A stretch of DNA of 23,577 nt from Dehalococcoidia bacterium (GCA_028822675.1 JAPKDE010000018.1:1-23577); one strand, 5' to 3'; numbered from the stretch's first letter, positions 6,034 to 14,192 are shown. Numbers and translations: made by a program. The notes: generated from the letters alone by a model not told the origin.

Positions 6034-6840
6034 CTACACAAACCCGCGTAGTTCCACTGCTCTGGCCACTCTTTGGACGCCAATTTCAAACGACGCCTGG
6101 CGGTGGGTGATCTTTTCTTTGATGCTCCGGGTGCAAACTTCGTTATAGGCTTGGAGAATAGTCTTCTTGAGCTCTTCGTTAATTCGACTTTCTTCCCAGC
6201 GGAACTCCTGAAGATTCTGGGTCCACTCGAAGTAGGACACAATTACACCGCCGGCGTTGACCAAGATATCCGGCAGAATCGTTACTCCGCCCTCGCTCAA
6301 GATGCGGTCTGCTTCCGGAGTGATTGGGTGGTTGGCCGCCTCCAAGATTAGCTGGGCTTTGATGTTTCTGGAGTTCACATCAGTGATCACGTTGTCGATG
6401 GCCGCCGGTACCAGCACCTCGCAATCCAGTTCCAACAGTTCATCGTTCGAGATTGGTTCGGCTCCGGGGAATCCATCAAACATCCCGGTCTTATCTTGGT
6501 ACTCGAACAGTCTCGGGATGTTCAGGCCGCTAGCGTTATAGACCCCGCCATCGACGCCGCTGACAGCGATTACGCGGTAGCCTATCTCATGGATGATTCT
6601 TGCGGACCACGAGCCAACGTTGCCAAAGCCCTGAATCACGACCTTGGTGTCATGGGATTTAAACCCTAGGTCTTTCACGGCCTCTTCAAGTAGGTACGCC
6701 ACGCCGCGTCCGGTGGCCGATTCACGGCCGTAGGAGCCGCTGATTTCCACCGGCTTTCCGGTTACGATGGCTGGGGTATGTCCGTGCAGTTGCCCGTAGG
6801 CGTCCATCATCCAGGCCATCGTCTGGGCGTTGGTGCCCAA
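6034..6840 (-). CDS. gdhA: Glutamate dehydrogenase, C-terminal fragment (frameshifted)
   Basis: This frame holds the second part of a Glu/Leu/Phe/Val dehydrogenase: GTNAQTMAWMMDAYGQ, the substrate-domain segment TGRGVAYLLEEA, the Rossmann motif VVIQGFGNVGSW, and a complete end EIGVQRVARAVELRGFV. With the fragment at 6807-7283 it makes up a normal-length enzyme of about 415 residues, which would interconvert glutamate and 2-oxoglutarate. The TTG at 6840 is not a real start; it is where the frame resumes after one missing base in 6837-6841 (GAT-TGG where the family expects GAT-NTG-GGC). Both halves are otherwise intact and conserved, so a sequencing error or very recent mutation is likelier than old decay. 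Confidence 0.88.
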   Translation of the reverse strand: MGTNAQTMAWMMDAYGQLHGHTPAIVTGKPVEISGSYGRESATGRGVAYLLEEAVKDLGFKSHDTKVVIQGFGNVGSWSARIIHEIGYRVIAVSGVDGGVYNASGLNIPRLFEYQDKTGMFDGFPGAEPISNDELLELDCEVLVPAAIDNVITDVNSRNIKAQLILEAANHPITPEADRILSEGGVTILPDILVNAGGVIVSYFEWTQNLQEFRWEESRINEELKKTILQAYNEVCTRSIKEKITHRQASFEIGVQRVARAVELRGFV

Positions 6841-7283
6841 TCTGGGGCGGGTGTATCACGGTTGGGGCCAATCAGGTGCTCAATATTCAGCGTGTAGCGG
6901 CGGGTGAGCCGGTTCAATTCCGTAAGCAAAAGCTGGCCCGGGTCCACCTGGACTCCACCCTTGGCGCCGCCGTACGGCAGGTTCACCAGCGCTGTTTTCC
7001 AGGTCATCAAAGACGCCAGCGCCCGTACTTCGTCAAGGTCAGCCAGAGGGTGATAACGGACGCCGCCCTTATAAGGGCCACGGGCCGCGTTGTGTTGTAT
7101 TCTGGAGCCGCTGAATACCTGTACCTCGCCGTTGTCCATCCGCACGGGGACTTGGACCAGCGATTCTCGCCAGGGTCGTTTCAGCATTTCTCGTAGGCCA
7201 GGGTTTATGTCCAGTCGATCTGCAGCGTTATCGAAAAAGAGGTTAACCTCATCAAAGATACTCAGTTCTATGGTTTTTAGCAT
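6807..7283 (-). CDS. gdhA: Glutamate dehydrogenase, N-terminal fragment (frameshifted)
   Basis: This frame starts at an ATG (7283) with GGAG seven bases upstream and carries the glutamate-binding part of the enzyme. Lys72 is in ARGPYKGG, Lys96 in MTWKTA, Lys108 in YGGAKGG, and the catalytic Asp148 in PAPD. Immediately after Asp148 the family sequence stops and about ten unrelated residues (WAPTPRRWPG) follow to a stop. The expected continuation lies one frame over at 6840. All substrate-binding residues are intact, so the product would be functional if the single missing base were restored. It is transcribed leftward with no upstream partner. Confidence 0.88.
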   Translation of the reverse strand: MLKTIELSIFDEVNLFFDNAADRLDINPGLREMLKRPWRESLVQVPVRMDNGEVQVFSGSRIQHNAARGPYKGGVRYHPLADLDEVRALASLMTWKTALVNLPYGGAKGGVQVDPGQLLLTELNRLTRRYTLNIEHLIGPNRDTPAPDWAPTPRRWPG

Positions 7284-7317
7284 TTGCCATCTCCGGCGTT
7301 ATTCATCGCCAATCGTA

Positions 7318-7380
7318 TTGAAGGAATTGGTTGAAGGAATCGATCCATAGGCCTGTTTCATTGGTTATACCCTTGGTATA
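7318..7380. promoter_or_regulatory. Repeats upstream of the glutamate dehydrogenase gene
   Basis: Two direct copies of TTGAAGGAAT lie at 7318-7327 and 7331-7340. They are followed by an inverted repeat TATACC-CTT-GGTATA at 7366-7380. They lie 35-97 bp before the ATG at 7283. They could be regulator sites or promoter parts; I could not place a full -35/-10 pair. The rest of 7284-7583 shows nothing I can name. Confidence 0.3.
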
Positions 7381-7583
7381 TCTCAGCCAGCTATTAACAT
7401 CTGACTATCGCGGTCCAATCGGGTGGTCTTTTGGTACCGCCTTTGTGGCCCTAGTGATTCCGTTTTTATTCCTTGCTAATTGAGATGCGCCTGAAACGCT
7501 ATAGTCGCGTTTGCCGGGAGCCTAGAGGCAATCCAGATGATAATATGGTGAGGATTTCAATACCCTGATGGGAGCCAAGATAG

Positions 7584-7928
7584 ATGCTGGTTGAAGTGGA
7601 AGTGGTCGGCGGAGAGAACAGTCCCCTGGACCTGCACCGGATGTTTGACCTGTTGACCGACCCGATAGAAGTCATGCGCGTGTTCGCGACTAACCCCATG
7701 GGCGAAGACCTGTGGTGCCGAGTAACTGGTTGGAGTTCAGAAGGCCCATGTGCGGCCAAGTCGGCGCTGGCAGAGGATTCCGGGGAGGGAGTTGTGCTGC
7801 TGATTTACGGCGGCAACGAAGGGCTAAGACTGCAGCCGGTGGGGTCTGGAGACGAGTGGGAACTGGGCAACTCCGTCCAGTGGGGCGAGGCCTGCCTGAT
7901 GTTGGCCAAAGGGACGCCAGTGGAATAA
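7584..7928 (+). CDS. Hypothetical protein
   Basis: A 114-residue acidic protein of unknown function, beginning MLVEVEVVGGENSPLDLHRM. I recognise no family. There is no signal peptide or membrane segment; the predicted make-up (alternating strands such as EGVVLLIYGG and LRLQPVG) suggests a small soluble beta-rich domain. The ATG at 7584 has GGGAG about nine bases upstream, and codon use looks like the neighbouring genes, supporting a real gene. It is divergent from the glutamate dehydrogenase gene and convergent with the pentapeptide/TIR-like gene; a weak hairpin at 7947-7969 lies between those two stops. Confidence 0.6.
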   Translation: MLVEVEVVGGENSPLDLHRMFDLLTDPIEVMRVFATNPMGEDLWCRVTGWSSEGPCAAKSALAEDSGEGVVLLIYGGNEGLRLQPVGSGDEWELGNSVQWGEACLMLAKGTPVE

Positions 7929-7968
7929 ACCTGGACCAAACAACCTGCCAGTGTCTTGGAAGAACTGG

Positions 7969-9273
7969 CTAGAAGTTAAAAGGTGAATCCTCAAACTTCT
8001 TAATCAAGTCTGTGAGGGCTTCCCCAAAACGGGCTTCATCCTCTGAGCCACGGAAATCAACCACCGCACCATCGCGCAATCCCGAACACAGCCGGTCCTC
8101 ACGTTTGTAGAAGATATCGTCGGTAGCCACCGTAATAATCGATTCTTTAATCGTTGGCCCCGGGCTGCTAGCTAGGCTGGCAAATTGACGGCTGGTGAGC
8201 GGGTTCTCCAAAGACCCAGCGGTGCAAAGAAGAATTACCCGATCATAAACCACGGCGTCGTCCAGGTTGGTTGCCCCGGAGGCCAACGACGCTTCATCAT
8301 CGACACAGATAATCCAACTTGGCACATTGGCTTCCGCCAGACCCGCCCTGATCTTGTCGGCAAACTCACCGTCACTCTGTGAACCCAACAACAGCGCCCG
8401 CTTAAAGGTCATTCCAGAGTCTCTAAGTGTGTCTTGGGCGGAGATCAACAATGGCGGGACACCGGCACCCTCAAGGAACTTGACGTTGACCTGCCCCTTG
8501 GACCGGGATATGGTATCCAACCCGATCATGCTGGGGCCAACATGGCGCACATCGCTGAGGCCAATCACGCCGGTCAGATCACAATTCGCGATGGTGGTCA
8601 GCCCGAAGGTCGCCTGGCTGAAGCTGGTGCTGCTCATCTTGGTGTTGATGAAGATAGCGCCTTGGAGATCAGCTCCTGTGAGGTCAGCCATGTCCAGATT
8701 TGCGCCAACCAACCGAGCGTTGCGTAGATTGGCCCCGCTTAGGTTGGCCCAGGAAAGGTCTGTTTGGCTGAGATTAGTTCCGGAAAGATCGGCCCGTTCC
8801 AAGTCGGTATAGGACAGATTGGAGAATGAGATATCAGACCCTTTTAAGTCCACTCCCTTCATCACACTGTTGGAGAGGTTCGTACGACCCAGAGTACAAC
8901 CGGCCATGAATGCTTCATTGAAATTGGAACGAGCCATGTTCGAGCGCCACAGGTGCGCCCCTTGAAGATTGGCCCCTGAGAGGTCTGCCTGGCGGAGGTC
9001 TGAGCCAGTGAGATCAGCTCGGCTCAGGTCATCATGGGAGAGGTCGGCCCCCATCAGCTTGGCCGCGTTCAACATAGCTCTGGACAGGTCAAGCGACGGA
9101 CGACCGTAGAGGTAGTCTGGTGCAAATGTCTCACCGGCGCCCCGGTCTTCAAGGCGGTAGCCAAGGCTATAACGGGGTAGCTCGGTGTTGGGCCTTCGCC
9201 AGGTGGCTTCCCGCCACCTAGATATGGCGTTGGCTCCGGATCTGACCAGGGTTACGTGTTCTGGGTCCGCCAA
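7969..9273 (-). CDS. Pentapeptide-repeat protein with C-terminal TIR-like domain
   Basis: A 434-residue fusion. Residues ~60-240 are pentapeptide repeats of the A(D/N)LxG type (SGANLQGAHL, LERADLSGTNLSQTDLSWAN), which fold into a square beta-helix. After a linker with the family-like RHVGPSMIGLDTI, residues ~288-430 resemble a TIR domain: RALLLGSQSDGEFADKIRAGL, the loop DDAVVYDRVILLCTAGSLENP, then SRQF. In TIR domains with this architecture a catalytic Glu is expected where Gln363 lies here. This suggests an inactive or diverged enzyme, but the alignment was done by eye. TIR domains in bacteria often degrade NAD in defence or signalling; no partner gene is adjacent. The start is TTG at 9273 with AGGAG about six bases upstream. 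Confidence 0.82.
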   Translation of the reverse strand: MADPEHVTLVRSGANAISRWREATWRRPNTELPRYSLGYRLEDRGAGETFAPDYLYGRPSLDLSRAMLNAAKLMGADLSHDDLSRADLTGSDLRQADLSGANLQGAHLWRSNMARSNFNEAFMAGCTLGRTNLSNSVMKGVDLKGSDISFSNLSYTDLERADLSGTNLSQTDLSWANLSGANLRNARLVGANLDMADLTGADLQGAIFINTKMSSTSFSQATFGLTTIANCDLTGVIGLSDVRHVGPSMIGLDTISRSKGQVNVKFLEGAGVPPLLISAQDTLRDSGMTFKRALLLGSQSDGEFADKIRAGLAEANVPSWIICVDDEASLASGATNLDDAVVYDRVILLCTAGSLENPLTSRQFASLASSPGPTIKESIITVATDDIFYKREDRLCSGLRDGAVVDFRGSEDEARFGEALTDLIKKFEDSPFNF

Positions 9274-9363
9274 TGGCCGCTCCTGTACTGGGCGAGTCGC
9301 ACGATCTAAGACGCCACGCCCCGATTATTTACTTTGGAATTTACTTGATATTAGTTTTCCTGA

Positions 9364-10509
9364 TTAACCGCGACCGCTGAACGCCGGGATAACCTCTTTG
9401 GAGAATATCTCCAATTGGGCGCTCATTTCGCTCCAGGGCATACCCTCCGGCCACTGGAGGAATACGTCCTCCAATCCGGGGTATTTCTCTTCCATATCCT
9501 TGAGTGTCTCAATGAAATGCTCCGGAGGCCCACAAAGCCAAGCCTTCTGCTGCACTCCATCTTCCACCATGGGTGTACGGGCCGGTGCACCGGGACTGCC
9601 CCACATCCGACCTTCTTCGTCAACGTAACGGACCAGGCCAAAGGGTGAGAACCACTTGTAGCGCTCGTCATGATAGGGACGGACTTTTTCGATAGCTTCT
9701 TCTTGTGTGTCTGCTATGTAAAAGCCAAAGCCCAGGGACATGTCCTGCCCCAAGGTCACCGAGCGGCCCGCTTCTGCGGCGGCATCTTTATAGGCCGTGA
9801 AGAATTGCTCCACTACTTTTTCGCCACTGAGGGCGGTCATGCCCTTGATGCCTTTCTTGGCAATGAAATCAATGCTGCGGCCGCTGGTCATGGGCTGCCA
9901 GATCTCAACAGGCAGGTTGATGGGCCGGGGCACAAGGGTGATGTCCTTTAGCTGATAGCCCCGGTAGGGAACATCTGGGGGAATGTCATAGTGCTTTCCG
10001 TGGTGATTGAAGGACTCCTGGTTGAAGGCCTTCAGAATAATCTCTACTTGTTCTTCAAAAAGCTCACGATTGGCATCTTGGTCAATGAGCGGCGAGCCAA
10101 AGGTCTCAACCTCTCTGGACTGATAGCCCCGGCCAATACCAAAGATCAGCCGTCCACCGGTGAGAATGTCTCCCAGGGAGAAGTCTTCAGCCAAGCGAAG
10201 CGGGTGCCACATGGGCAAGATATTAAACGACGCGCCAAACTTAAGGTTCTTGGTATGGGCGGCCAGATGAGTGCCCAACAAAGTGAGGTTGGGAATGCAC
10301 TCGTAGCCTTCCCGTTGGAAGTGGTGCTCTGCGGCCCACAGACAGTAAAACCCAGACTCATCCATCTGTTTAGCCAAGGACATCGCGTTGCTGTAGGTCT
10401 GGATTAACTGTTCGTTGGTGTAACGGCGGTCGTCGGGGGCGGTGCCATCGGCTCCCACGCTTTCCAGGTCAATCTGACCAACGTACAGGACTGAAAATCT
10501 CTTGATCAA
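9364..10509 (-). CDS. LLM-class (luciferase-like) flavin-dependent oxidoreductase
   Basis: A 381-residue member of the bacterial luciferase-like superfamily, TIM-barrel enzymes that use reduced FMN or F420 with oxygen or other acceptors. Visible signatures are GFYCLWAAEHHF, the barrel segment LKFGASFNILPMWHPLRLAEDFS, GRLIFGIGRGYQSREVETFG and the C-terminal CGPPEHFIETL. The substrate cannot be read; related enzymes oxidise alkanals, sulfonates or xenobiotics. The start is TTG at 10509 with GAGGAG six bases upstream. Together with the CoA-transferase 174 bp upstream on the same strand it could form a catabolic pair. A 16-bp palindrome overlaps its leader and may be an operator. Confidence 0.92.
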   Translation of the reverse strand: MIKRFSVLYVGQIDLESVGADGTAPDDRRYTNEQLIQTYSNAMSLAKQMDESGFYCLWAAEHHFQREGYECIPNLTLLGTHLAAHTKNLKFGASFNILPMWHPLRLAEDFSLGDILTGGRLIFGIGRGYQSREVETFGSPLIDQDANRELFEEQVEIILKAFNQESFNHHGKHYDIPPDVPYRGYQLKDITLVPRPINLPVEIWQPMTSGRSIDFIAKKGIKGMTALSGEKVVEQFFTAYKDAAAEAGRSVTLGQDMSLGFGFYIADTQEEAIEKVRPYHDERYKWFSPFGLVRYVDEEGRMWGSPGAPARTPMVEDGVQQKAWLCGPPEHFIETLKDMEEKYPGLEDVFLQWPEGMPWSEMSAQLEIFSKEVIPAFSGRG

Positions 10510-10521
10510 CTACTGCTCCTC

Positions 10522-10537
10522 GTAAACTGAAGTTTAC
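10522..10537. promoter_or_regulatory. 16-bp palindrome in the leader of the luciferase-like gene
   Basis: GTAAACT-GA-AGTTTAC is a perfect 7-2-7 inverted repeat. It begins 12 bp upstream of the TTG start, right beside the ribosome binding site (GAGGAG). Such a position fits a repressor operator or a hairpin hiding the ribosome binding site. No regulator is identified. Confidence 0.35.
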
Positions 10538-10683
10538 TCATTTCTGATAGTGATAAGCCCGCAATATTCGAGGAACATCCATTTGTTGGACGCAATCAGG
10601 TGCGATTCAAGCCCTCTTTGGGCGGGCATAGTATAGCACGGGTTGAGGCTAATTTTGCGCTGGGCTAAGTCTGCCTCACCAGG

Positions 10684-11889
10684 TTATTGCACAACATTTC
10701 GGCGTATCAGATCAGCCACCACAGCGGAGTCGAATCCCAGCCCTTCCAGGACGGTGGAGGTGTGCTGTCCGGTGACTGAACCCAGGTGTTTTACCTCTCC
10801 GGGAGTCTCGGAAAGATGAATGGAAGTGGCCACTTGCCTTACTTTGCCCTCCGGGATATTGGGCGCTTCAATCTCCAGCACCATCCCCCGTTGTTGCGCG
10901 TGGGGATCATCAAGGGCTTCTTCCAAGGAATAGACCTTGCCAACGGAGATGTTTGCGTCCTTCAGCGTCTCAAACCACTCGTCCCGAGTCCTGGTCAAAA
11001 AAGCCTGGGCCAACGCCTGCTCAACCTCTGTTTTCTTCTGGCCTTCTGCGTCTTGGTGGGGCAGCAGGTCGTCCCGGTCCAGAGCGTGACAGAGGTTCTC
11101 CCAGAACCAGGGCTCAATGGCCGCGACGGAGAAGTACTTGCCGTCTTTGGTCTCGTAAACGTTGTAGTAAGGAGCGCCGCCGTTCAGGCGGTTTCCGCCG
11201 CGTTCGGCCGATATTCCCCTAGACAGGACATCTGAAATCAACCCAGAGAGCATGTAGAGCACACCCTCACTCATGGCTATGTCCACGTACTGCCCAGCGC
11301 CGGTCTTCTCTCTGGCCATCAGCGCCGCTAGAATGCCAACCGCGCCGCAGAGGCCGCCGCCGGCATAGTCGGCAATCAGGTTAAGTGGGATCGACGGCTT
11401 GCCGTCATAGGGACCAATCAGACCCAGCGCACCAGCAAACGAGATGTAGTTGATGTCGTGCCCGGCCAGTTGGGAGTAGGGGCCGTCCTGTCCGTAACCG
11501 GAGACTGAGCAGTAGATTGCCCTGGGGTTTATGGACCGGACCTTCTCATAGCCGGCACCCAAGCGGTCCATCACACCGGGCCGAAACCCTTCAACCACCA
11601 CATCGGCAGTCTCAGCTAGTTGCTGAAAAATCTTCTGGGCATCGGGTTCTTTTAGGGTCAGGGCGATGCTGCGTTTGTTGCGTTGCAACGCATTGAACGA
11701 CGCATGGCGACGCTCGTCATCTTCGCCGTCGATACCAGCAACCAACTTCTCGTAGGCAGAACGGGTTTCGTCCATGGGCCGCTCAATCATCAGGACATCA
11801 GCGCCAAGGTCGGCCAGCACCGTGGTGCAGAACATGCCCGGTGCGTTGCGGCAAAAATCCAGAACCTTGATTCCCTCTAGTGCTTGCAT
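10684..11889 (-). CDS. Class III (CaiB/BaiF) CoA-transferase
   Basis: A 401-residue class III CoA-transferase, which moves CoA between carboxylic acids through an aspartyl-CoA intermediate. Key segments are VLDFCRNAPGMFCTTVLADLGADVLMIERP (N-terminal signature, residues ~9-38), VVEGFRPGVMDRLG and GYGQDGPYSQLAGHD, whose Asp145 matches the catalytic Asp. The sequence then continues to AIEPWFWENLC and the typical C-terminal part. The ATG at 11889 has AGGTGG close upstream; a longer in-frame start at 11946 is less likely because the family begins at LEGIKVLDF. It is divergent from the SDR at 12068 and may work with the nearby luciferase-like enzyme in breaking down an organic acid. The substrate is unknown. 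Confidence 0.92.
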   Translation of the reverse strand: MQALEGIKVLDFCRNAPGMFCTTVLADLGADVLMIERPMDETRSAYEKLVAGIDGEDDERRHASFNALQRNKRSIALTLKEPDAQKIFQQLAETADVVVEGFRPGVMDRLGAGYEKVRSINPRAIYCSVSGYGQDGPYSQLAGHDINYISFAGALGLIGPYDGKPSIPLNLIADYAGGGLCGAVGILAALMAREKTGAGQYVDIAMSEGVLYMLSGLISDVLSRGISAERGGNRLNGGAPYYNVYETKDGKYFSVAAIEPWFWENLCHALDRDDLLPHQDAEGQKKTEVEQALAQAFLTRTRDEWFETLKDANISVGKVYSLEEALDDPHAQQRGMVLEIEAPNIPEGKVRQVATSIHLSETPGEVKHLGSVTGQHTSTVLEGLGFDSAVVADLIRRNVVQ

Positions 11890-11991
11890 AGCCCACCTAC
11901 CCGTCTGATTATTAAGGCCAAAATTCTCTTGGCTGGCCGGGCGCAATTATAGCCGACGTGCACACCTTAGTTGCCCTTTTTCTGGCATGTG

Positions 11992-12019
11992 GTGCAACCG
12001 GCCCGACTGCATCTATAAT
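11992..12019 (+). promoter_or_regulatory. Candidate promoter of the SDR gene at 12068
   Basis: A perfect TATAAT lies at 12014-12019, about 49 bp before the start codon. The matching -35 is weak: GTGCAA at 11992-11997 with a 16-bp spacer. Confidence 0.45.
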
Positions 12020-12067
12020 CTCAGCAATCAATTTCAACAAATTAATTAACCAAGACAGGAGGCGAAA

Positions 12068-12844
12068 ATGGATCTGTCGCTGCAAGGCAAAGTGGCAATG
12101 ATTACCGGGGGCAGTCACGGACTGGGGAAACAGGCGGCCGACTCTCTGGCCAGAGAGGGCTGCAAGGTCGCGATCTGCGCCCGTGGTCAGGAGAACCTGG
12201 ATTCAACCGTGGCCGAGCTCAAGGCCAAGGGGTACGAGATCATGGCCGTGCAGGCCGACGTGATGAAGCAAGCGGACCTTAAGAATTTCCATTACGAGAC
12301 GATCAAGGCCTTTGGTGAAGTGGACATATTGGTAAATAACGCCGGTGGCAGAAAGGGTACGGCGGATTTTCAAGAAACCGGGGTTGAGACCTTCCGTGAG
12401 GGCATGGAATTCAACTTTATGAGCGCCGTTGAACTCATCTCACTGGTGATACCGCACATGCGAGAGCAGAAATGGGGCCGGGTAATTAGCATCTCGTCCA
12501 TCTATGGCCGGGAATACGGCGGCTCAATAGACTATATGACCGGCAAAGCTGCCCTCATCGCCTTCTCCAAGCACCTGGCGCTGAACCTTATGAAAGAAAA
12601 CGTGCTAGTCAACTGCATTGCTCCGGGATCGATCGACTTTCCTGGCAGCAGTTGGGACCGGTTCCAGCAGAACAGCACTCCGGAACAGGTGGCCGATTTC
12701 ATCGACCGGAACCTACCGGCCGGGAAGTTCGGCTGGCCGGAGCCTATCGGCGACACTGTGGCTTTCCTGGCTTCTGAGAATGCCAGCATGATCACCGGCA
12801 CCTGCCTCAATGTGGACGGAGGCCAATCCCGGTCTCTGCTCTAG
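12068..12844 (+). CDS. Short-chain dehydrogenase/reductase (SDR), second copy type
   Basis: A 258-residue classical SDR. It has TGGSHGLG at residues 13-20, NNAG at 90-93, S143/S144 (SISS), and Y156 and K160 in DYMTGK. The C-terminal GTCLNVDGG completes the fold. Arg39 after the second strand (ICARG) points to NADP(H), unlike the SDR at 3169. An insertion after PGSIDFPGSSWDRF forms a longer substrate loop, as in FabG-like and 2-keto reductases. The exact substrate is unknown. The ATG at 12068 has AGGAGG at 12057-12062, five bases upstream. It has its own likely promoter and ends at a strong terminator. Confidence 0.93.
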   Translation: MDLSLQGKVAMITGGSHGLGKQAADSLAREGCKVAICARGQENLDSTVAELKAKGYEIMAVQADVMKQADLKNFHYETIKAFGEVDILVNNAGGRKGTADFQETGVETFREGMEFNFMSAVELISLVIPHMREQKWGRVISISSIYGREYGGSIDYMTGKAALIAFSKHLALNLMKENVLVNCIAPGSIDFPGSSWDRFQQNSTPEQVADFIDRNLPAGKFGWPEPIGDTVAFLASENASMITGTCLNVDGGQSRSLL

Positions 12845-12865
12845 GCCATATTCTGGAAGCAAAAT

Positions 12866-12905
12866 AAAAAAGCCCCTCACCCAAGCATGGGTGAGGGGAC
12901 TTTTT
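12866..12905. terminator. Bidirectional intrinsic terminator between convergent genes
   Basis: CCCCTCACCC pairs with GGGTGAGGGG around a six-base loop. An A-run lies on one side and T5 on the other. It sits between the SDR stop (12844) and the hydrolase stop (12924). Confidence 0.88.
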
Positions 12906-12923
12906 GTCTTCAAGAACTGCGAG

Positions 12924-13736
12924 TTACTTGGTGCTGATCTCGCCTATGAACTGCCGCCAGGCTAGCACACAGGCCTCCGGGGCAGAGTGTTGTACGTAGC
13001 CGCTAGTGCCGGGAATTGCCACAAGCCGACCATTGCCCAGTTTCTCGGCAAAGACTGTTGTGCGGTCCGGATTGTCCTTGGCGTTTTGCTCCGAGACCAG
13101 CACCATGGTTGGTGTCTTAATCTGGGGCAGGATGTCGGTCAGGTCCTGGGTTGCCAGGTAAGCCAATGACTCCAGCACCACTCTCTGGGAGGTTTGCGAC
13201 ATCTGGTCGATGTACCACTGGTGATGTGCTGGGTCTGACTTCCCATGCTCCAACCGCCTCTCGGCAGTTTTCTGCACCCAGGCGGCCACGCCCTCTTCAC
13301 TGACCAGTTTGTAATACCCCTGGTACATCTCCACTCCGGCAAACTTGTAGGGTGAGGTGGAAGTGGTCAGTGTGTGCAACCGCTCCGGGTGGTCATAGGC
13401 AAACTGCAGGGCGATGGTGCCGCCGACGGTCTCGCCAATGAGATGCACTTTGTTGATCTTCAGTTGGTCCAGCAACTTGAGCAGGTCGTTGCCCCAATTG
13501 CTGAGCGACCAGTCGTACCCCTCTGGCGGAACCGATGATTGGCCAAAGCCACGGGCATCCAGCCGAATCACCCGGTACTGGCGGGCCAGCAGCGGCACCC
13601 AGGCGTACCAGAGTTTGGTGTTCTTGGAGTTGCCATGATGCAGGACAATCGTCTCTGGCTCACCGCGCCACGGGTCGGTGAACTGGTCGTCCTCGTAGTA
13701 CATCTCAAGGGTGTCGTCAATCTTGGCAAAGGGCAT
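12924..13736 (-). CDS. Alpha/beta hydrolase-fold protein with Thr at the nucleophile position
   Basis: A 270-residue alpha/beta hydrolase. The oxyanion segment VLHHGNSKNTKLW, the strand RVIRLDARGFGQS and the nucleophile elbow HLIGETVGGTIAL (residues 98-110) are clear. The expected Gly-X-Ser-X-Gly has Thr103 instead of Ser; the codon is ACC. The acid region SEQNAKDNPDR and the His region YVQHSAPEA differ from the usual GDxD and GHxxxxE patterns, although a His remains. It may be a very weak or non-hydrolytic member of the fold. The ATG at 13736 has GGAG seven bases upstream. It is the last gene behind the cupin gene (43-bp gap), probably one operon. Confidence 0.88.
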   Translation of the reverse strand: MPFAKIDDTLEMYYEDDQFTDPWRGEPETIVLHHGNSKNTKLWYAWVPLLARQYRVIRLDARGFGQSSVPPEGYDWSLSNWGNDLLKLLDQLKINKVHLIGETVGGTIALQFAYDHPERLHTLTTSTSPYKFAGVEMYQGYYKLVSEEGVAAWVQKTAERRLEHGKSDPAHHQWYIDQMSQTSQRVVLESLAYLATQDLTDILPQIKTPTMVLVSEQNAKDNPDRTTVFAEKLGNGRLVAIPGTSGYVQHSAPEACVLAWRQFIGEISTK

Positions 13737-13779
13737 CTGTATCTCCGGTATTTTCTATGATTAGACTCGAATCCAGCTA

Positions 13780-14130
13780 TTAATCGATGATGGGGATGGC
13801 CACTGAGATTCGGACTTTATCGCCGTAGACAGCGGTGGTGTGGCCGCGGCCGGTCAAGTCGTCTGCCAGCAGTACGTCGCCAACCCCGAAGACTCGTTTG
13901 GTGCCGTCGCCCAGGCCGACTTCAACCTGACCTTCAAGCGTTATGGAATACTGGCGGCGCGGGGCGGGATGCCAATCGTTAAAATCGCCGGGCTGGTAGC
14001 GACGAAAGTAAAGATGCTCAGCGTTCTCAATGGCCGTCCTTTCAGAGGTCTCCAACTGTTCGTAGGACAGATCAATATCTTCGAAATGGGACTCGCCATC
14101 GTCTCCGGTATAGATGCGAACAACTTGCAT
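13780..14130 (-). CDS. Cupin-domain protein
   Basis: A 116-residue small cupin. The core is HPAPRRQYSITLEGQVEVGLGDGTKRVF, followed by GVGDVLLADDLTGRGHTT, the two cupin motifs around a beta-barrel. Metal-binding His residues are plausible (H54 and the His in RGHTT), but motif 1 lacks the full HxH pattern. Such proteins bind small molecules or act as isomerases or dioxygenases; the role here is unknown. The ATG at 14130 has GGAGG five bases upstream. It precedes the alpha/beta hydrolase on the same strand and is probably co-transcribed with it. Confidence 0.78.
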   Translation of the reverse strand: MQVVRIYTGDDGESHFEDIDLSYEQLETSERTAIENAEHLYFRRYQPGDFNDWHPAPRRQYSITLEGQVEVGLGDGTKRVFGVGDVLLADDLTGRGHTTAVYGDKVRISVAIPIID

Positions 14131-14192
14131 GATGCCTCCAATTTTCAGGGACTAGGATAATAGCCGCATCATAACCACGAGCGTGACAGGCG

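Noticed and set aside
7947..7969. Hairpin between the hypothetical gene and the pentapeptide gene as a terminator
   Set aside because: Short stem with a bulge and no T tract; overlaps a stop codon; too weak to list.
8185..8812. Rightward open frames within the pentapeptide gene
   Set aside because: They are antisense shadows of the repeat-rich coding sequence.
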